Shown here piece by piece: positions 35,877-44,910 of a stretch of 64,000 nucleotides of DNA (the first letter of the stretch is position 1; every line of letters starts with the position of its first letter). The stretch spans positions 7,052-71,051 of the forward strand of contig CAMLDJ010000002.1 in the NCBI GenBank assembly GCA_946478755.1, written 5' to 3'. The position numbers and the translations under genes are program-made. Source of the stretch: an uncultured Pedobacter sp. GTDB lineage: Bacteria > Bacteroidota > Bacteroidia > Sphingobacteriales > Sphingobacteriaceae. The notes under the pieces were generated by a model that was given only the letters and a program-made list of their open reading frames with translations, was not told where the DNA came from and did not search any database.

Positions 35877-36345
35877 AGTTTTTTTAGCTTACGCCTCTTT
35901 TTGGGCTGTTAACAATATTTTTTTTCTGCAGTTAATGCATTACTAATTGAGGGAAAAACTATCGGCCAATGTGCCGACAAAGTTTATCTTTGCCAATTTA
36001 TTTTCATCAACAATCTCTGATATTTATGGCGCCGGATGTATTTTCGGCAGCATATAGAAAACCTGCAAAAACAATAAATGGTTTTAACAATTTGCCCTAC
36101 CATGTTAAGTACCAACTTTGGCCACAGTGCTTTTAATGACCAAAAGTTTATCACAACTGCTTAAGAGATAACCAGGTATTTTACAATTTAGCGTCCGTAA
36201 AGTTCGCTTTCTGATTTCAACCATTTTCGAAACGCTTTGGCTTTGTCTGCTTCATTTTTTAACTAACCCAAAGTTGTATTGTTGTTGTTGTGGGTTCCGC
36301 TATAGACAATAAAAGTGTTTATTATATTATACTCTTTCAAAAAAA
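35877..36345. other. Intergenic region, possible short coding remnant
   Basis: The region has the catalase promoter on its right-hand flank and no full gene. On the minus strand 36188-36260 reads as a coding-like 24-codon tail (it includes KAKAFRKWLKSESELYGR before TAA) bounded upstream by a stop, perhaps a gene relic. Nothing else is seen. Confidence 0.25.
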
Positions 36346-36540
36346 TTAACCCTGATGAGGAGTTCCGTTATCTTCTGCGCGGTCTGCATCCGAATCCGAT
36401 TTTGCTGCTTGTTTTGATAATTCCCTGGCAGAAGCCTCGTCCTGATAAGCACTATCCGCATCACTTGCCTCAATCTGAGAATGCGGTACAATACCAACCT
36501 TATTTTCACTGTCCTGTTGATCTGTTTTTTTGTTTTCCAT
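36346..36540 (-). CDS. Small polar hypothetical protein
   Basis: A 64-residue protein rich in Asp, Glu, Ser, Ala and Gln (ASDADSAYQDEASARELSKQ), without hydrophobic segment, so probably disordered. It starts with ATG at 36540. No family is recognised. A longer frame on the same strand (36327-36584) is basic with low-complexity arginine codons and less credible. Confidence 0.55.
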   Translation of the reverse strand: MENKKTDQQDSENKVGIVPHSQIEASDADSAYQDEASARELSKQAAKSDSDADRAEDNGTPHQG

Positions 36541-36865
36541 TGTTTCAAGTTTAAACCTTCAAAATTATTTTCTGCAAGAAGCAAACCTTTGTTTTAAAAC
36601 TTGTGCTTCATTAAATAAACAAGGTAAACTGTTACAGGTTTGATTTATTTAACGGTTAAAGTATTTGGTTACAACACTGGTTAACATTTCAATTAAATAT
36701 TAACCACCAGACACAATATCAACATGTGTTTAATAACTTAAAAAAGGAACGCCCAGGTATTTATATCCCCAAGGCCAGCAAGAGAAAATAAAAACTGAAA
36801 ACCATCTGAAATTTTCACCTGTTTATATAAACAAAAACAACCCCTTAGACTTAATACTAAAGAAT
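36541..36865. other. Intergenic region without recognised elements
   Basis: This 325-bp AT-rich gap separates two divergent genes and presumably contains their promoters. I see no repeat, RNA gene or strong hairpin. Confidence 0.4.
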
Positions 36866-37330
36866 ATGACAAACAAGCAAAACTTTTTTGAGCGTATATC
36901 TGACAGGATTACTTATTGGACCGGAAGTGCAAGCGCCTTCACCATAGCTGTTGGCATTATCGTAATCTGGGGCATTAGCGGACCTATTTTTAACTATTCG
37001 GATACCTGGCAATTGGTAATTAATACCGGAACAACAATTATTACTTTTTTAATGGTATTTCTGATCCAAAAAACCCAGAATAAAGATTCGAAGGCCATAC
37101 AGTTAAAACTTAATGAGTTATTGGCGGCCAGTAGACATGCGAGTAACCGCATGGTTGATATTGAAGATCTTTCGGAGGCAGAGCTGGATATATTGCATAA
37201 ATACTATGCGAAACTTTCTGATGTGGCAGAAAAAGAAGAAGATATCCACCACTCACATTCAATTGATTCTGCAAAAAAAAATTCAGAAGAAAAATTAACA
37301 GATAAGCCCAGGCTAGCTAAAAATAATTAA
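36866..37330 (+). CDS. Low-affinity iron permease family membrane protein
   Basis: A 154-residue protein with two membrane segments (AFTIAVGIIVIWGISGPIF and WQLVINTGTTIITFLMVFLI) followed by IQKTQNKDSKAIQLKLNEL and LDILHKYYAKL, the typical pattern of the bacterial low-affinity Fe permease family. The true function in bacteria is uncertain; the family is named after yeast Fet4-related transport. The charged tail (about 125-154) is predicted soluble. It is followed 11 bp later by a small gene. Confidence 0.88.
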   Translation: MTNKQNFFERISDRITYWTGSASAFTIAVGIIVIWGISGPIFNYSDTWQLVINTGTTIITFLMVFLIQKTQNKDSKAIQLKLNELLAASRHASNRMVDIEDLSEAELDILHKYYAKLSDVAEKEEDIHHSHSIDSAKKNSEEKLTDKPRLAKNN

Positions 37331-37340
37331 TAAAACAAAG

Positions 37341-37637
37341 ATGAGAGACCTACCCTTAAATAACAATAAAGAAGAGTTGAATACATTAAAGAAAAAATTT
37401 GATGATGGATTAATTGAATCATCGTGGAGCGAAAACGGAGAACTGACCTATATCATCAATGATGGATTGGATTTGAATGAATATGCTAACCTGGCCAAAC
37501 AAATTCTGGAAAGCGAAGGCGATATTGCCCATGATTTTACAGGCAAGGTTACCAATAAATCGAAAACTGCATCAGCAAAATTCGAATACAGGTCTGGCTG
37601 GTTTTTAGATGGCATGGCTGATGGAGAAATTGAATAA
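37341..37637 (+). CDS. Small hypothetical protein
   Basis: A 98-residue acidic soluble protein (KKFDDGLIESSWSENGELTY, ILESEGDIAHDFTGKVTN, FEYRSGWFLDGMADGEIE). No family is recognised. It sits 11 bp after the permease-like gene and 39 bp before the DUF72 gene, so it is likely part of one transcript. Confidence 0.7.
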   Translation: MRDLPLNNNKEELNTLKKKFDDGLIESSWSENGELTYIINDGLDLNEYANLAKQILESEGDIAHDFTGKVTNKSKTASAKFEYRSGWFLDGMADGEIE

Positions 37638-37675
37638 CCGGTAGCAGCAATGTGCAAACAAACTGATAACGAAAT

Positions 37676-38419
37676 ATGAAATTAGGAAAAGCGTACATCG
37701 GTACATCGGGATGGAAATACCGTCATTGGGAGGGCAATTTTTATCCTGATGATCTTAAAAAGAAAGATCAGTTTAAATATTTTATCGAACATTTCGATAC
37801 TGTAGAGCTGAATAATTCATTTTATCGCCAGCCAAGCATTGATAATTTTAAGCAATGGCAATTGCAAAGCCCGAAAAATTTCACTTATGCTGTTAAAGCC
37901 AATAGATATTTTACCCACCTCAAAAAACTGAATGTGGAAAAGGGAGAAATCCTGGATTTTTTAAAAGCCACTGAAGGGCTGGAAAACAAACTCGGACCTA
38001 TCCTTTTTCAGCTCCCGCCTAAATGGAAATTAAATACCGAAAGGCTGGAAAGATTTTTAGAAATGCTTCCTAAAAAGCACCGGTATACTTTCGAATTCAG
38101 AAATCCAAGTTGGTATCATGATGATGTATTTACGCTGCTCGCCAAATATAACTGTGCTTTTTGTATTTATGAGCTGGCTGGGCATCAATCTCCTATATTG
38201 AGTACTGCAGATTTCGTGTATATCAGACTACACGGACCTGAAGGGAAATATCAGGGAAGTTATAACAACAATAGCTTAACAAAGTGGAACAGCATGTTGA
38301 TTTCGTGGATAAAAGAAGAAAAAGACGTGTACCTCTATTTCGATAATGACCAGGCTGGTTATGCTGCTTTTAATGCGCTCGAAATAAAAAAGATGATCGG
38401 TCCAGCTTATCAAAAATAA
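37676..38419 (+). CDS. DUF72 (YecE-like) TIM-barrel protein
   Basis: A 247-residue protein that matches DUF72: YIGTSGWKYRHWEGNFYPDD at the start, FDTVELNNSFYRQPSIDNFK, NFTYAVKANRYFTHLKKL, LGPILFQLPPKW, YTFEFRNPSWY, VYIRLHGPEGKYQGSY and VYLYFDNDQAGYAAFNAL. The biochemical role of the family is unknown. It is cytoplasmic. Confidence 0.93.
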   Translation: MKLGKAYIGTSGWKYRHWEGNFYPDDLKKKDQFKYFIEHFDTVELNNSFYRQPSIDNFKQWQLQSPKNFTYAVKANRYFTHLKKLNVEKGEILDFLKATEGLENKLGPILFQLPPKWKLNTERLERFLEMLPKKHRYTFEFRNPSWYHDDVFTLLAKYNCAFCIYELAGHQSPILSTADFVYIRLHGPEGKYQGSYNNNSLTKWNSMLISWIKEEKDVYLYFDNDQAGYAAFNALEIKKMIGPAYQK

Positions 38420-38532
38420 TTTGGCAAATAAAAAATTAGGCTAAAATATCCAAGCTTATGTTGGTTAAATTTTCGCTTTGATTAAAACTTTTAATCTGAT
38501 GTTTCTGTTTATTTTAACAATTAAATCGCATT

Positions 38533-38808
38533 ATGGCAAATACTAAAAACGATAGAAAAGACCTTGAGAAAGGCAATCAAAGAAAAAATCAGGAACAGCT
38601 AAATCAAATTGCCTTGGGTAATACTGAAATAAAAAACACGCCGTTAACCGATAACAACGATCTTTTAAGTTTGCCCAAAATTTCTGGCACAGGTGCAAAC
38701 CCTGCCTCAGCCACCCCCCATTCGCTTATTGTACACGAAGATGAAAAGGAGAAAGACAGGTATGAAGAAGGCAACAATAAAGATCAAAAAAATGCTGCTA
38801 CAGAATAA
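38533..38808 (+). CDS. Small hydrophilic hypothetical protein
   Basis: A 91-residue protein, strongly charged at both ends (NTKNDRKDLEKGNQRKNQEQ and VHEDEKEKDRYEEGNNKDQK) and without hydrophobic core, so probably disordered; the composition recalls stress-induced hydrophilins. No family is recognised. It lies between the DUF72 gene and the receiver-domain gene. Confidence 0.6.
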   Translation: MANTKNDRKDLEKGNQRKNQEQLNQIALGNTEIKNTPLTDNNDLLSLPKISGTGANPASATPHSLIVHEDEKEKDRYEEGNNKDQKNAATE

Positions 38809-38866
38809 CCTGAAAACGAAAATGCTATTTTAATGAACAAATATTTAGTGTACAAACTATTTCTTT

Positions 38867-39247
38867 ATGGGTAAACTGATCTGTATACTTGAGGATGATG
38901 CAGGGATTAGAGATATATTACAGTTCCTGCTTTTAGAAGAAGGCTACCAGGTAGCATGTTATACTACCGTTAATGAGTTTTTGAGCAGAAAGGATATCAG
39001 TCCAGACCTTTATTTATTGGATGTGATGTTGCCCGATGGGAACGGCATGGCGGTATGTAAACTGCTTAAGGCTGATCCTAAAACTGCTGCAACACCGATA
39101 ATTATGATGAGTGCCCATGCCGATATACAACAAATGACCAGCGGATGTAATGCCGAAGAATTTGTGGTAAAACCCTTTGATATTTTTGCATTATTAAAAA
39201 AGATTGTCGATCTATTAAATTTAAAAAGTGCTGCAAAGGATTCATAA
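38867..39247 (+). CDS. Single-domain response regulator (receiver only)
   Basis: A 126-residue CheY-like receiver: acidic pocket LEDDAG, phosphoacceptor in YLLDVMLPDGNGM (about Asp52), the Ser/Ala switch IIMMSAHA and Lys in VVKPFD. There is no DNA-binding or enzymatic output domain. No kinase is adjacent; the nearest one is the orphan kinase in the Kai operon about 9.5 kb away, a candidate partner by inference. Confidence 0.93.
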   Translation: MGKLICILEDDAGIRDILQFLLLEEGYQVACYTTVNEFLSRKDISPDLYLLDVMLPDGNGMAVCKLLKADPKTAATPIIMMSAHADIQQMTSGCNAEEFVVKPFDIFALLKKIVDLLNLKSAAKDS

Positions 39248-39338
39248 TTGGCTAATTAAACTTAAAATCAGCCAGTTTGATATAATTATAGGGCGCACAA
39301 CAGAGCGACAAAAACCGGGGCAGCAATACCAGCTTTGC

Positions 39339-39842
39339 TTATTTTTTTAAACCTTGGATTTCATTCAAAGCTGCCGTCCAATGGGCAATTTTTGCTTCAG
39401 CCCAAGCCCTCAAATCAGGGTTGAGCAATCCTGAAGAACCAGCCGCTTTTACGTGAAATTCAATCATCTTTTGGTCCGAATCGATGAGAAGTGAATGTAG
39501 CTGTTCAAATTGGACCGGATAATGTTGGCGCAATAGCGTTAGTTTTTGTAAGTGTTCTTCTTTGAGCGAAGTTTGTGAAAATTGATCCTGCGTATTTGTA
39601 TTTGCTGCTAACTGCTGAATATAGGCTTGATTTTCATTCTCTCTCCTGATCCCTAAACCCTTAATTTCTGGAGCATCGGCCATCTTTTGCAGTTCAAGGT
39701 TCAACTGCTGCTGGTATTGCATTTCAGGATACACGGAGTCGGTAAATTCGCGATCGTGCATGGCAAATTCGGTCTGATCATGTTTGCAGCCAAGCAAAAA
39801 CAGCGAAACGATAAGAAATAGACAAAACTGAGGGTATTTCAT
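39339..39842 (-). CDS. DUF4142-like lipoprotein
   Basis: The start is set at the ATG at 39842 (MKYPQFCLFLIVSLF), which places a signal peptide with lipobox LLGC right at the N-terminus; a frame start 13 codons earlier would spoil it. The 167-residue product has the helical pattern of DUF4142 (a ferritin-like bundle): ENQAYIQQLA, KEEHLQKLTLLRQHYP, SDQKMIEFHVKAAGSSG and ALNEIQGL. The function is unknown; members are common beside stress genes in Bacteroidota and Proteobacteria. Family assignment is moderate. Confidence 0.65.
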   Translation of the reverse strand: MKYPQFCLFLIVSLFLLGCKHDQTEFAMHDREFTDSVYPEMQYQQQLNLELQKMADAPEIKGLGIRRENENQAYIQQLAANTNTQDQFSQTSLKEEHLQKLTLLRQHYPVQFEQLHSLLIDSDQKMIEFHVKAAGSSGLLNPDLRAWAEAKIAHWTAALNEIQGLKK

Positions 39843-40117
39843 GATTTTAACGCTTTTACAAAATATTAATTTACCTATCAATAAACCAGCACAAAATTGT
39901 TCCGCTTACTTATCCGGTTTTTCACCATAAAACAAAATAAAAACAGAGATGGTTTTATAAAATTAATTGGTTGATGAAGAACCAGTGCAGAAAAAATATC
40001 ACTGGCTATGCACTGAAAAATTGCGCAGCACTAAAAATGTCGAAAAGAAAAATTCATAAAACTTTCACGAAAACATAATTGTTTTATTACTAGTATTTTA
40101 ACAATAATTCTATTCTT

Positions 40118-40318
40118 ATGAAAAAACTTATGATTATGATACTGGCCTGCTCAATCTGTCTGGCATCAGTTGCACAAACACGGCAAGACACCACCAAAAA
40201 AAAGACAGAAAAAACAAAACCTGCAAAAAAAAGCAAGGAATGGCCGTCTAAAAAAGACACCACCAAACGTGACACGCTCAAACGTGACACCATGCAAAAA
40301 ACCAATCCAGTACATTAA
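40118..40318 (+). CDS. Small secreted lysine/threonine-rich protein
   Basis: A 66-residue protein with a clear signal peptide (KKLMIMILACSICLASVAQ) and a basic, low-complexity mature part with repeated DTTKK/RDTLKRDT units. It is probably periplasmic and disordered. No family is recognised. A hairpin begins at its stop codon. Confidence 0.65.
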   Translation: MKKLMIMILACSICLASVAQTRQDTTKKKTEKTKPAKKSKEWPSKKDTTKRDTLKRDTMQKTNPVH

Positions 40319-40345
40319 GCAAAGGCCCTTAACGGGCCTTTGCTT
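40317..40345. terminator. Hairpin between the small secreted gene and surE
   Basis: The 12-bp perfect arms AAGCAAAGGCCC (40317-40328) and GGGCCTTTGCTT (40334-40345) include the stop codon of the upstream gene. The two flanking genes are convergent, so it can serve both. The T-run is offset by about 15 bp. Confidence 0.6.
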
Positions 40346-40378
40346 AATGTATAAACAATTTTTTTTAAAAAATTTAAG

Positions 40379-41107
40379 CTATTTAGACATCAGGTGGCCT
40401 ACAAGCTCAACCTCATTGGTCAAATCTAACCGCAATGGCGTAATAGAAACATAACCATGCTCAACGGCCCAACGGTCGGTATCTTCTTCCGCCGGCTCAA
40501 GCGGAGTTACAGTAATCCAAAAATGTTTCCGTCCCATCGGATCTTCTCCTGGAACAACATTTCCATCATATAGGCGCACAGACTGCCGCGTCCACTTAAT
40601 GCCCTTAGGTTCTGGCGGAAAATTAACATTATATAGAGCAAGCTCGTTGTTTATAAATAATTCCTGGAGTGAACTTACCACAAAGGGTTTTAGTTTTTCG
40701 AAATCAGGTTCGGTACGGCCAACCGGCGTACTTAAAGCAATGCCTTTTACACCCAAAAGAACAGCTTGTTTTGCCGCGGCCAATGTTCCCGAATGCCACA
40801 TGGAATTGCCTAAATTTGGCCCCATATTAATACCGGAAAGCACCACATTGGTATCAGGGTATAGGTGCAGGCCAAGTGCAACACAATCGGCCGGTGTACC
40901 GTTTACACGAAAGGCATCTATACCTTCAAAAGCAATGGGCGATTTCTTATAGCTCAAAGGCCGTGAATGTGTTATTGCATGGCCCATAGATGACTGTTCT
41001 ACATCAGGGGCAACAATTCTTACTGAGCCGAAAGTTTTGGCAATGTTGGCAAGTGCTGCTATTCCGGGGCTGTAAATGCCGTCGTCATTGGTGATCAAGA
41101 TATTCAT
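40379..41107 (-). CDS. surE: 5'/3'-nucleotidase SurE
   Basis: A 242-residue SurE: NILITNDDGIYSPGIAALA with the metal-binding Asp8-Asp9 pair, QSSMGHAITHSRPL, VNGTPADCVALGLHL, VLSGINMGPNLGNSMWHSGT and ITVTPLEPAEEDTDRWAVEH. The enzyme removes phosphate from nucleoside monophosphates and short polyphosphates and is linked to stationary-phase survival. Confidence 0.96.
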   Translation of the reverse strand: MNILITNDDGIYSPGIAALANIAKTFGSVRIVAPDVEQSSMGHAITHSRPLSYKKSPIAFEGIDAFRVNGTPADCVALGLHLYPDTNVVLSGINMGPNLGNSMWHSGTLAAAKQAVLLGVKGIALSTPVGRTEPDFEKLKPFVVSSLQELFINNELALYNVNFPPEPKGIKWTRQSVRLYDGNVVPGEDPMGRKHFWITVTPLEPAEEDTDRWAVEHGYVSITPLRLDLTNEVELVGHLMSK

Positions 41108-41173
41108 TTCTATTTTTTTTAATGTTTATACCTCTTAATAAAACTAAGTCTGGCCTATATTGTTCAAATAAAG

Positions 41174-42094
41174 ATGAAAAAGCCAGCGCCTTTAGTTCAC
41201 GTAATCCATAATCCTGGAGCGGGACAGCAAAAACATTCAGAAAAAAAACTCTCGTCGGCCATTGAGCGTCATGGCTTTTCGATAGATTATGCATCTTCTG
41301 AAAAACGTTCGTTAAAAGATATCCGCCCCGAAACTTCATTTATTGCCATTGCTGGCGGCGATGGAACTATAAAAAAAACGATTATCAAACTTCTTGATAA
41401 AAAACTGCGTTACAAACGGCCGGTAGCCCTTCTTCCTTTCGGTACTGCAAATAATATAGCAACCTCTCTTGGTATTTCAGACGATCTGGACCGTAATATA
41501 GCTTCCTGGTCTAATTACAATCTGAGAAAATTTGATATTGGACAGGTTACTGGAACAACAGAACCACTGTTTTTCATCGAATCTTTTGGCTTTGGCATTT
41601 TTCCTAAACTGATGCAAAAGCTCGAAGGCCTGGATACAACAGCAATCAAAACGGCTGAGGATGAATTCAAAATTGCACTGGATTCGCTATTAGCGATTAC
41701 CGAAACCTATGCTGCGCATACCTGTAGTATAGAGTTGCCAAATGAAAAAATAAGGAAAAAATGTATCATGGTCGAAATCATGAATATTTCGCGCCTTGGT
41801 CCCAATTTGAGGTTAAGCGAACATGCCGATCCCAGTGATGGTTTTTTTGATGTGGTAATTGTAGAAGAAAACCAAAGGGAAATTCTAAAAAATTATATCG
41901 CAGAAATTGCAAAAGGAAAAGATATAGTATTTCCTGTGCCGCCTATAAGAACAAAACATTTAAAGATAAAATGGAACGGAAAAGATGCGCACGTTGATGA
42001 CCAACTGATAAATGACATAAAAAAGAGCCGTTTAAAGGTAAACCTCATGCACAGCCTTGTAGAAATAATGGTGGAAAGTGAAAAACTCAAATAA
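41174..42094 (+). CDS. Diacylglycerol kinase-family lipid kinase (YegS/BmrU-like)
   Basis: A 306-residue protein with the DAGK catalytic domain: VIHNPGAGQQKHSEKKL, IAGGDGTIKKTI (nucleotide-binding GGDGT) and LLPFGTANNIATSLGI, followed by the beta-sandwich domain (FDIGQVTGTTEP, GFFDVVIVEEN, LKIKWNGKDAHVDDQL). It would phosphorylate a diacylglycerol, sphingoid or related lipid at the inner membrane face. It is divergent from surE. Confidence 0.92.
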   Translation: MKKPAPLVHVIHNPGAGQQKHSEKKLSSAIERHGFSIDYASSEKRSLKDIRPETSFIAIAGGDGTIKKTIIKLLDKKLRYKRPVALLPFGTANNIATSLGISDDLDRNIASWSNYNLRKFDIGQVTGTTEPLFFIESFGFGIFPKLMQKLEGLDTTAIKTAEDEFKIALDSLLAITETYAAHTCSIELPNEKIRKKCIMVEIMNISRLGPNLRLSEHADPSDGFFDVVIVEENQREILKNYIAEIAKGKDIVFPVPPIRTKHLKIKWNGKDAHVDDQLINDIKKSRLKVNLMHSLVEIMVESEKLK

Positions 42095-42278
42095 ATTTGC
42101 GCCATTTAACACTACCGTTACCGATCATCTTACTAATCAAAGATATGTAGAAATTAACCGGCTTTTTTTATCCAAAAAGGATAACCTTCTGTTCAAGGTA
42201 AAAAAATAAGCCCTTGGAAATCGCGTATAGTTCAAAAACCTTTGCGCTTTACCTCCTGTTTTAATATAAAAACAGCTT

Positions 42279-43832
42279 ATGAAAAACCATACCGACCTTA
42301 CGTCCGCCAGGGACGGAGAAAATGAAAGTTTATGGCAGGGTTCGCATCCCCGCCTGGAAATCAAACCGCTTAAAGAAAATACAATTTACGATGTAGTAAT
42401 CGTTGGTGGAGGTATTACAGGTGTAACCACTGCACTTGAACTACAGCGAAAGGGCAAAAAATGTCTTTTGATAGAAGCGCAAAACCTGGGCTTCGGTACA
42501 ACAGGTGGCACAAGCGCACACCTGAATACCTTTTTGGATGCCACCTATCCGGAGATTGATAGCGATTTTGGAAAAGAAGCCTCTGCCCAACTTGCCCGTG
42601 CTACAAAAGAAATAATCGAAATGATCCACAGCAATATCAAAGCGCTCGAAATCGATGCAGACTTTGAATACAAAGATGCCTTCCTCTTCTCTCAGAACCA
42701 GGAAGAGACCGAGCAGCTTAAATCCATCCTTTCCTCTTCACAGCAGGCTGGTGTTAAGGTTAGTGAGGTATTTGAAAACGGCATTCCAATCGATTTCCAA
42801 CACGTGTTATTATTTAAAGAGCAAGCGCAATTCCATCCCATAAAATATATACTAGGCCTCGCCAGAGAATTCCTTAAACTGGGCGGAGATATCCTGGAGC
42901 ATACCTTTGTTGAAAACAGTGAGTATAAAGACGACATCCGCTATATAAAAGCAGGCAATATAACCGTTCAGGGCAGACATTTGGTATGGGCTACACACAT
43001 TCCGCCTGGAATTAATATCCTGTCGCTCAGGAATGCGCCTTACCGAAGTTATGTACTGGCGGTAAAACTTAAAAACGGAGATTACCCCAACTGCCTGGCC
43101 TACGATATGCAAGAGCCTTATCACTACTTCCGAAGTCATGAAATAGACGGAGATCAATATCTGTTAATTGGTGGTGCTGACCATAAGACGGGGCACGATG
43201 ATCCGGAAAAGGCCTTTTCAGCGCTAGAGAAATATGCAATGGAAAACTTTGACATCAGCTCAATCGATTATCGGTGGTCATCACAGTATTATGTTCCTGT
43301 AGATGGTCTACCCTATATCGGGCAATTTCCGGGTGGTGATGCAAATAGCTTTGTAGCAACAGGTTTTAACGGGAACGGGATGATTTTCGGCAGTCTTTCG
43401 GCAGTTATCTTAACCGATTTGATATTGGGTATTGAAAACGATCTTGCCAAACTGCTTAGCCCGTCGCGATTGAAACCGATTTCAGGTTTTATGGATTTTG
43501 TCCAAGAAAATGCAGATGTGGCCTATCATTTCGTTGCTGACCGGTTTGGAACAGAAATTATCCAGTCAACAAAAGAACTAAAAAATGATGAAGGCAAAAT
43601 AGTAGAATTAGATGGCAAAAAGCTCGCTTTGTATAAAGATGTAAACGGCCAGGCTATCGCCTTAAGCCCTGTGTGCACACATGCCGGTTGCATTGTTAAC
43701 TGGAACGCCAGTGAAAAGAGCTGGGACTGCCCCTGTCACGGAGGAAGATTCGCTATTGATGGTAAGGTTCTTACCGGGCCACCAAGGAAAGCGTTAGAGA
43801 GAATAGAAATCCACAAGATTGGACAAGCCTGA
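42279..43832 (+). CDS. FAD-dependent oxidoreductase with C-terminal Rieske domain
   Basis: A 517-residue protein. Residues about 35-400 are a DAO-type FAD oxidoreductase with VVIVGGGITGVTTALELQRK and a second FAD segment near LPYIGQFPGGDANSFVATGF. Residues about 430-517 are a Rieske [2Fe-2S] domain with ligands Cys466, His468, Cys484 and His487, plus the disulfide-type Cys471 and Cys486 (CTHAGC, CPCHGG). It is cytoplasmic with no signal peptide. The substrate is unknown; such fusions are frequent in soil bacteria near stress genes. Confidence 0.93.
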   Translation: MKNHTDLTSARDGENESLWQGSHPRLEIKPLKENTIYDVVIVGGGITGVTTALELQRKGKKCLLIEAQNLGFGTTGGTSAHLNTFLDATYPEIDSDFGKEASAQLARATKEIIEMIHSNIKALEIDADFEYKDAFLFSQNQEETEQLKSILSSSQQAGVKVSEVFENGIPIDFQHVLLFKEQAQFHPIKYILGLAREFLKLGGDILEHTFVENSEYKDDIRYIKAGNITVQGRHLVWATHIPPGINILSLRNAPYRSYVLAVKLKNGDYPNCLAYDMQEPYHYFRSHEIDGDQYLLIGGADHKTGHDDPEKAFSALEKYAMENFDISSIDYRWSSQYYVPVDGLPYIGQFPGGDANSFVATGFNGNGMIFGSLSAVILTDLILGIENDLAKLLSPSRLKPISGFMDFVQENADVAYHFVADRFGTEIIQSTKELKNDEGKIVELDGKKLALYKDVNGQAIALSPVCTHAGCIVNWNASEKSWDCPCHGGRFAIDGKVLTGPPRKALERIEIHKIGQA

Positions 43833-43941
43833 TAAAACATGCTCAGATATAAATCTGGAACAAGATTTCAACCTTTACCAAAAGAGGGGCTAAAAAAGAC
43901 CAATATCCAAACAAATCAATCAACATTAGGGTTGTAATTTT

Positions 43942-44223
43942 ATGGTTCCATTTAATATCCAGATCGATCACGGTAATGATAAAATTACCCTGACTATTGT
44001 TCCAAAGGAAGATTATTATATAATCGTTTATTTTGGCAGTATCCTTGGTGCCATCCGAAAAATGGGGCTTGACTGGATACTACTCCAACAGGAAGAGATT
44101 GATCCTGGGCCCCTTAAACATTTCGACCATAAACTGAATTCTGAAGCAACACAAATATCATTAGGTATTCATGAAATTAACCTCATTGCGGGCGAAATTG
44201 AAAATCACCTTGTAAATCAGTAA
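43942..44223 (+). CDS. Small hypothetical protein
   Basis: A 93-residue soluble protein (FNIQIDHGNDKITLTIVPKE, YYIIVYFGSILGAIRKMGLD, ATQISLGIHEINLIAGEIEN). No family is recognised. It sits in the plus-strand series between the FAD-Rieske and CinA-C genes. Confidence 0.7.
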   Translation: MVPFNIQIDHGNDKITLTIVPKEDYYIIVYFGSILGAIRKMGLDWILLQQEEIDPGPLKHFDHKLNSEATQISLGIHEINLIAGEIENHLVNQ

Positions 44224-44412
44224 TAATAGAAGCTTTAGTCAGATCTTCATTTTGTTTATCACAAAGGTTCCGTTCTTTCCCTCCGCTACATAAAACCATT
44301 TATCCATAAAGGTTGTTATTTAGGCCAAAAGACCTCCGCACTACCGCCATCAGGACCTGCAGAGACCTGCAAACTGATCTGTTAATGTTGGGGCCAATAG
44401 TAAGATTTTATA

Positions 44413-44901
44413 ATGGATGATAAGATGAAAAGTGTAGGCCAAATGCTTATTGGCAGAAACCTCACCATTGCTTTTGCAGAAAGCGCAACCGCAGGCCGGC
44501 TTTCAGCAGATTTTTCAATGATAGAAGATGCGGGTAAATTCCTTAAAGGAGGCATTACCTGTTATGATGCCTGTTTAAAGGAAGATCTTTTACAGGTTAA
44601 CGCCTCGCTGATCAAGACCTATACCCCTGAATCAATGGAGGTTACACAAGCCATAACCTTGGGGCTGTCAAAATTGATTGATGCTGACATCCATATCGGT
44701 ATCACCGGGCTTACTGCTCCCGGAGGAAGTGAAACTCAGGAAAAACCGGTAGGCACCATGTTTATCTACGCTACCCACCACAATGAACTGGCTTTTTCAG
44801 AAAGGCTTAATTTTACCGGCAGTCGCGAGGAAATTGTTACAGCAACCGTACTGGCTTGCGCAACCATGTTAGAAGATTACCTCACTTCCGTGGATAATTG
44901 A
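44413..44901 (+). CDS. CinA C-terminal domain protein (nicotinamide-nucleotide amidohydrolase-like)
   Basis: A 162-residue stand-alone CinA-C/PncC domain: IAFAESATAGRLSADFSMIE, FLKGGITCYDACLKEDLLQV, ESMEVTQAITLG, HIGITGLTAPGGSETQEKPV and ERLNFTGSREEIVTATVL. PncC deamidates NMN in NAD recycling. The usual GRLS and GPGG motifs appear as AGRLS and APGG (Ala for Gly), so activity is likely but unproved. It starts 10 bp before the next gene's end of the pair (gap to DUF6766 gene 9 bp). Confidence 0.9.
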   Translation: MDDKMKSVGQMLIGRNLTIAFAESATAGRLSADFSMIEDAGKFLKGGITCYDACLKEDLLQVNASLIKTYTPESMEVTQAITLGLSKLIDADIHIGITGLTAPGGSETQEKPVGTMFIYATHHNELAFSERLNFTGSREEIVTATVLACATMLEDYLTSVDN

Positions 44902-44910
44902 CAAATAGAT

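Noticed and set aside
36327..36584. 85-codon minus-strand frame overlapping the small acidic gene
   Set aside because: Basic, low-complexity translation typical of a shadow frame; the acidic frame at 36346-36540 fits the neighbouring small proteins better.
40230..40300. Short direct repeats (CGTGACAC units) as a possible CRISPR or operator array
   Set aside because: They are inside the small secreted protein gene and encode its repeated RDT/KRDT units; no CRISPR array or cas gene is present anywhere in the window.
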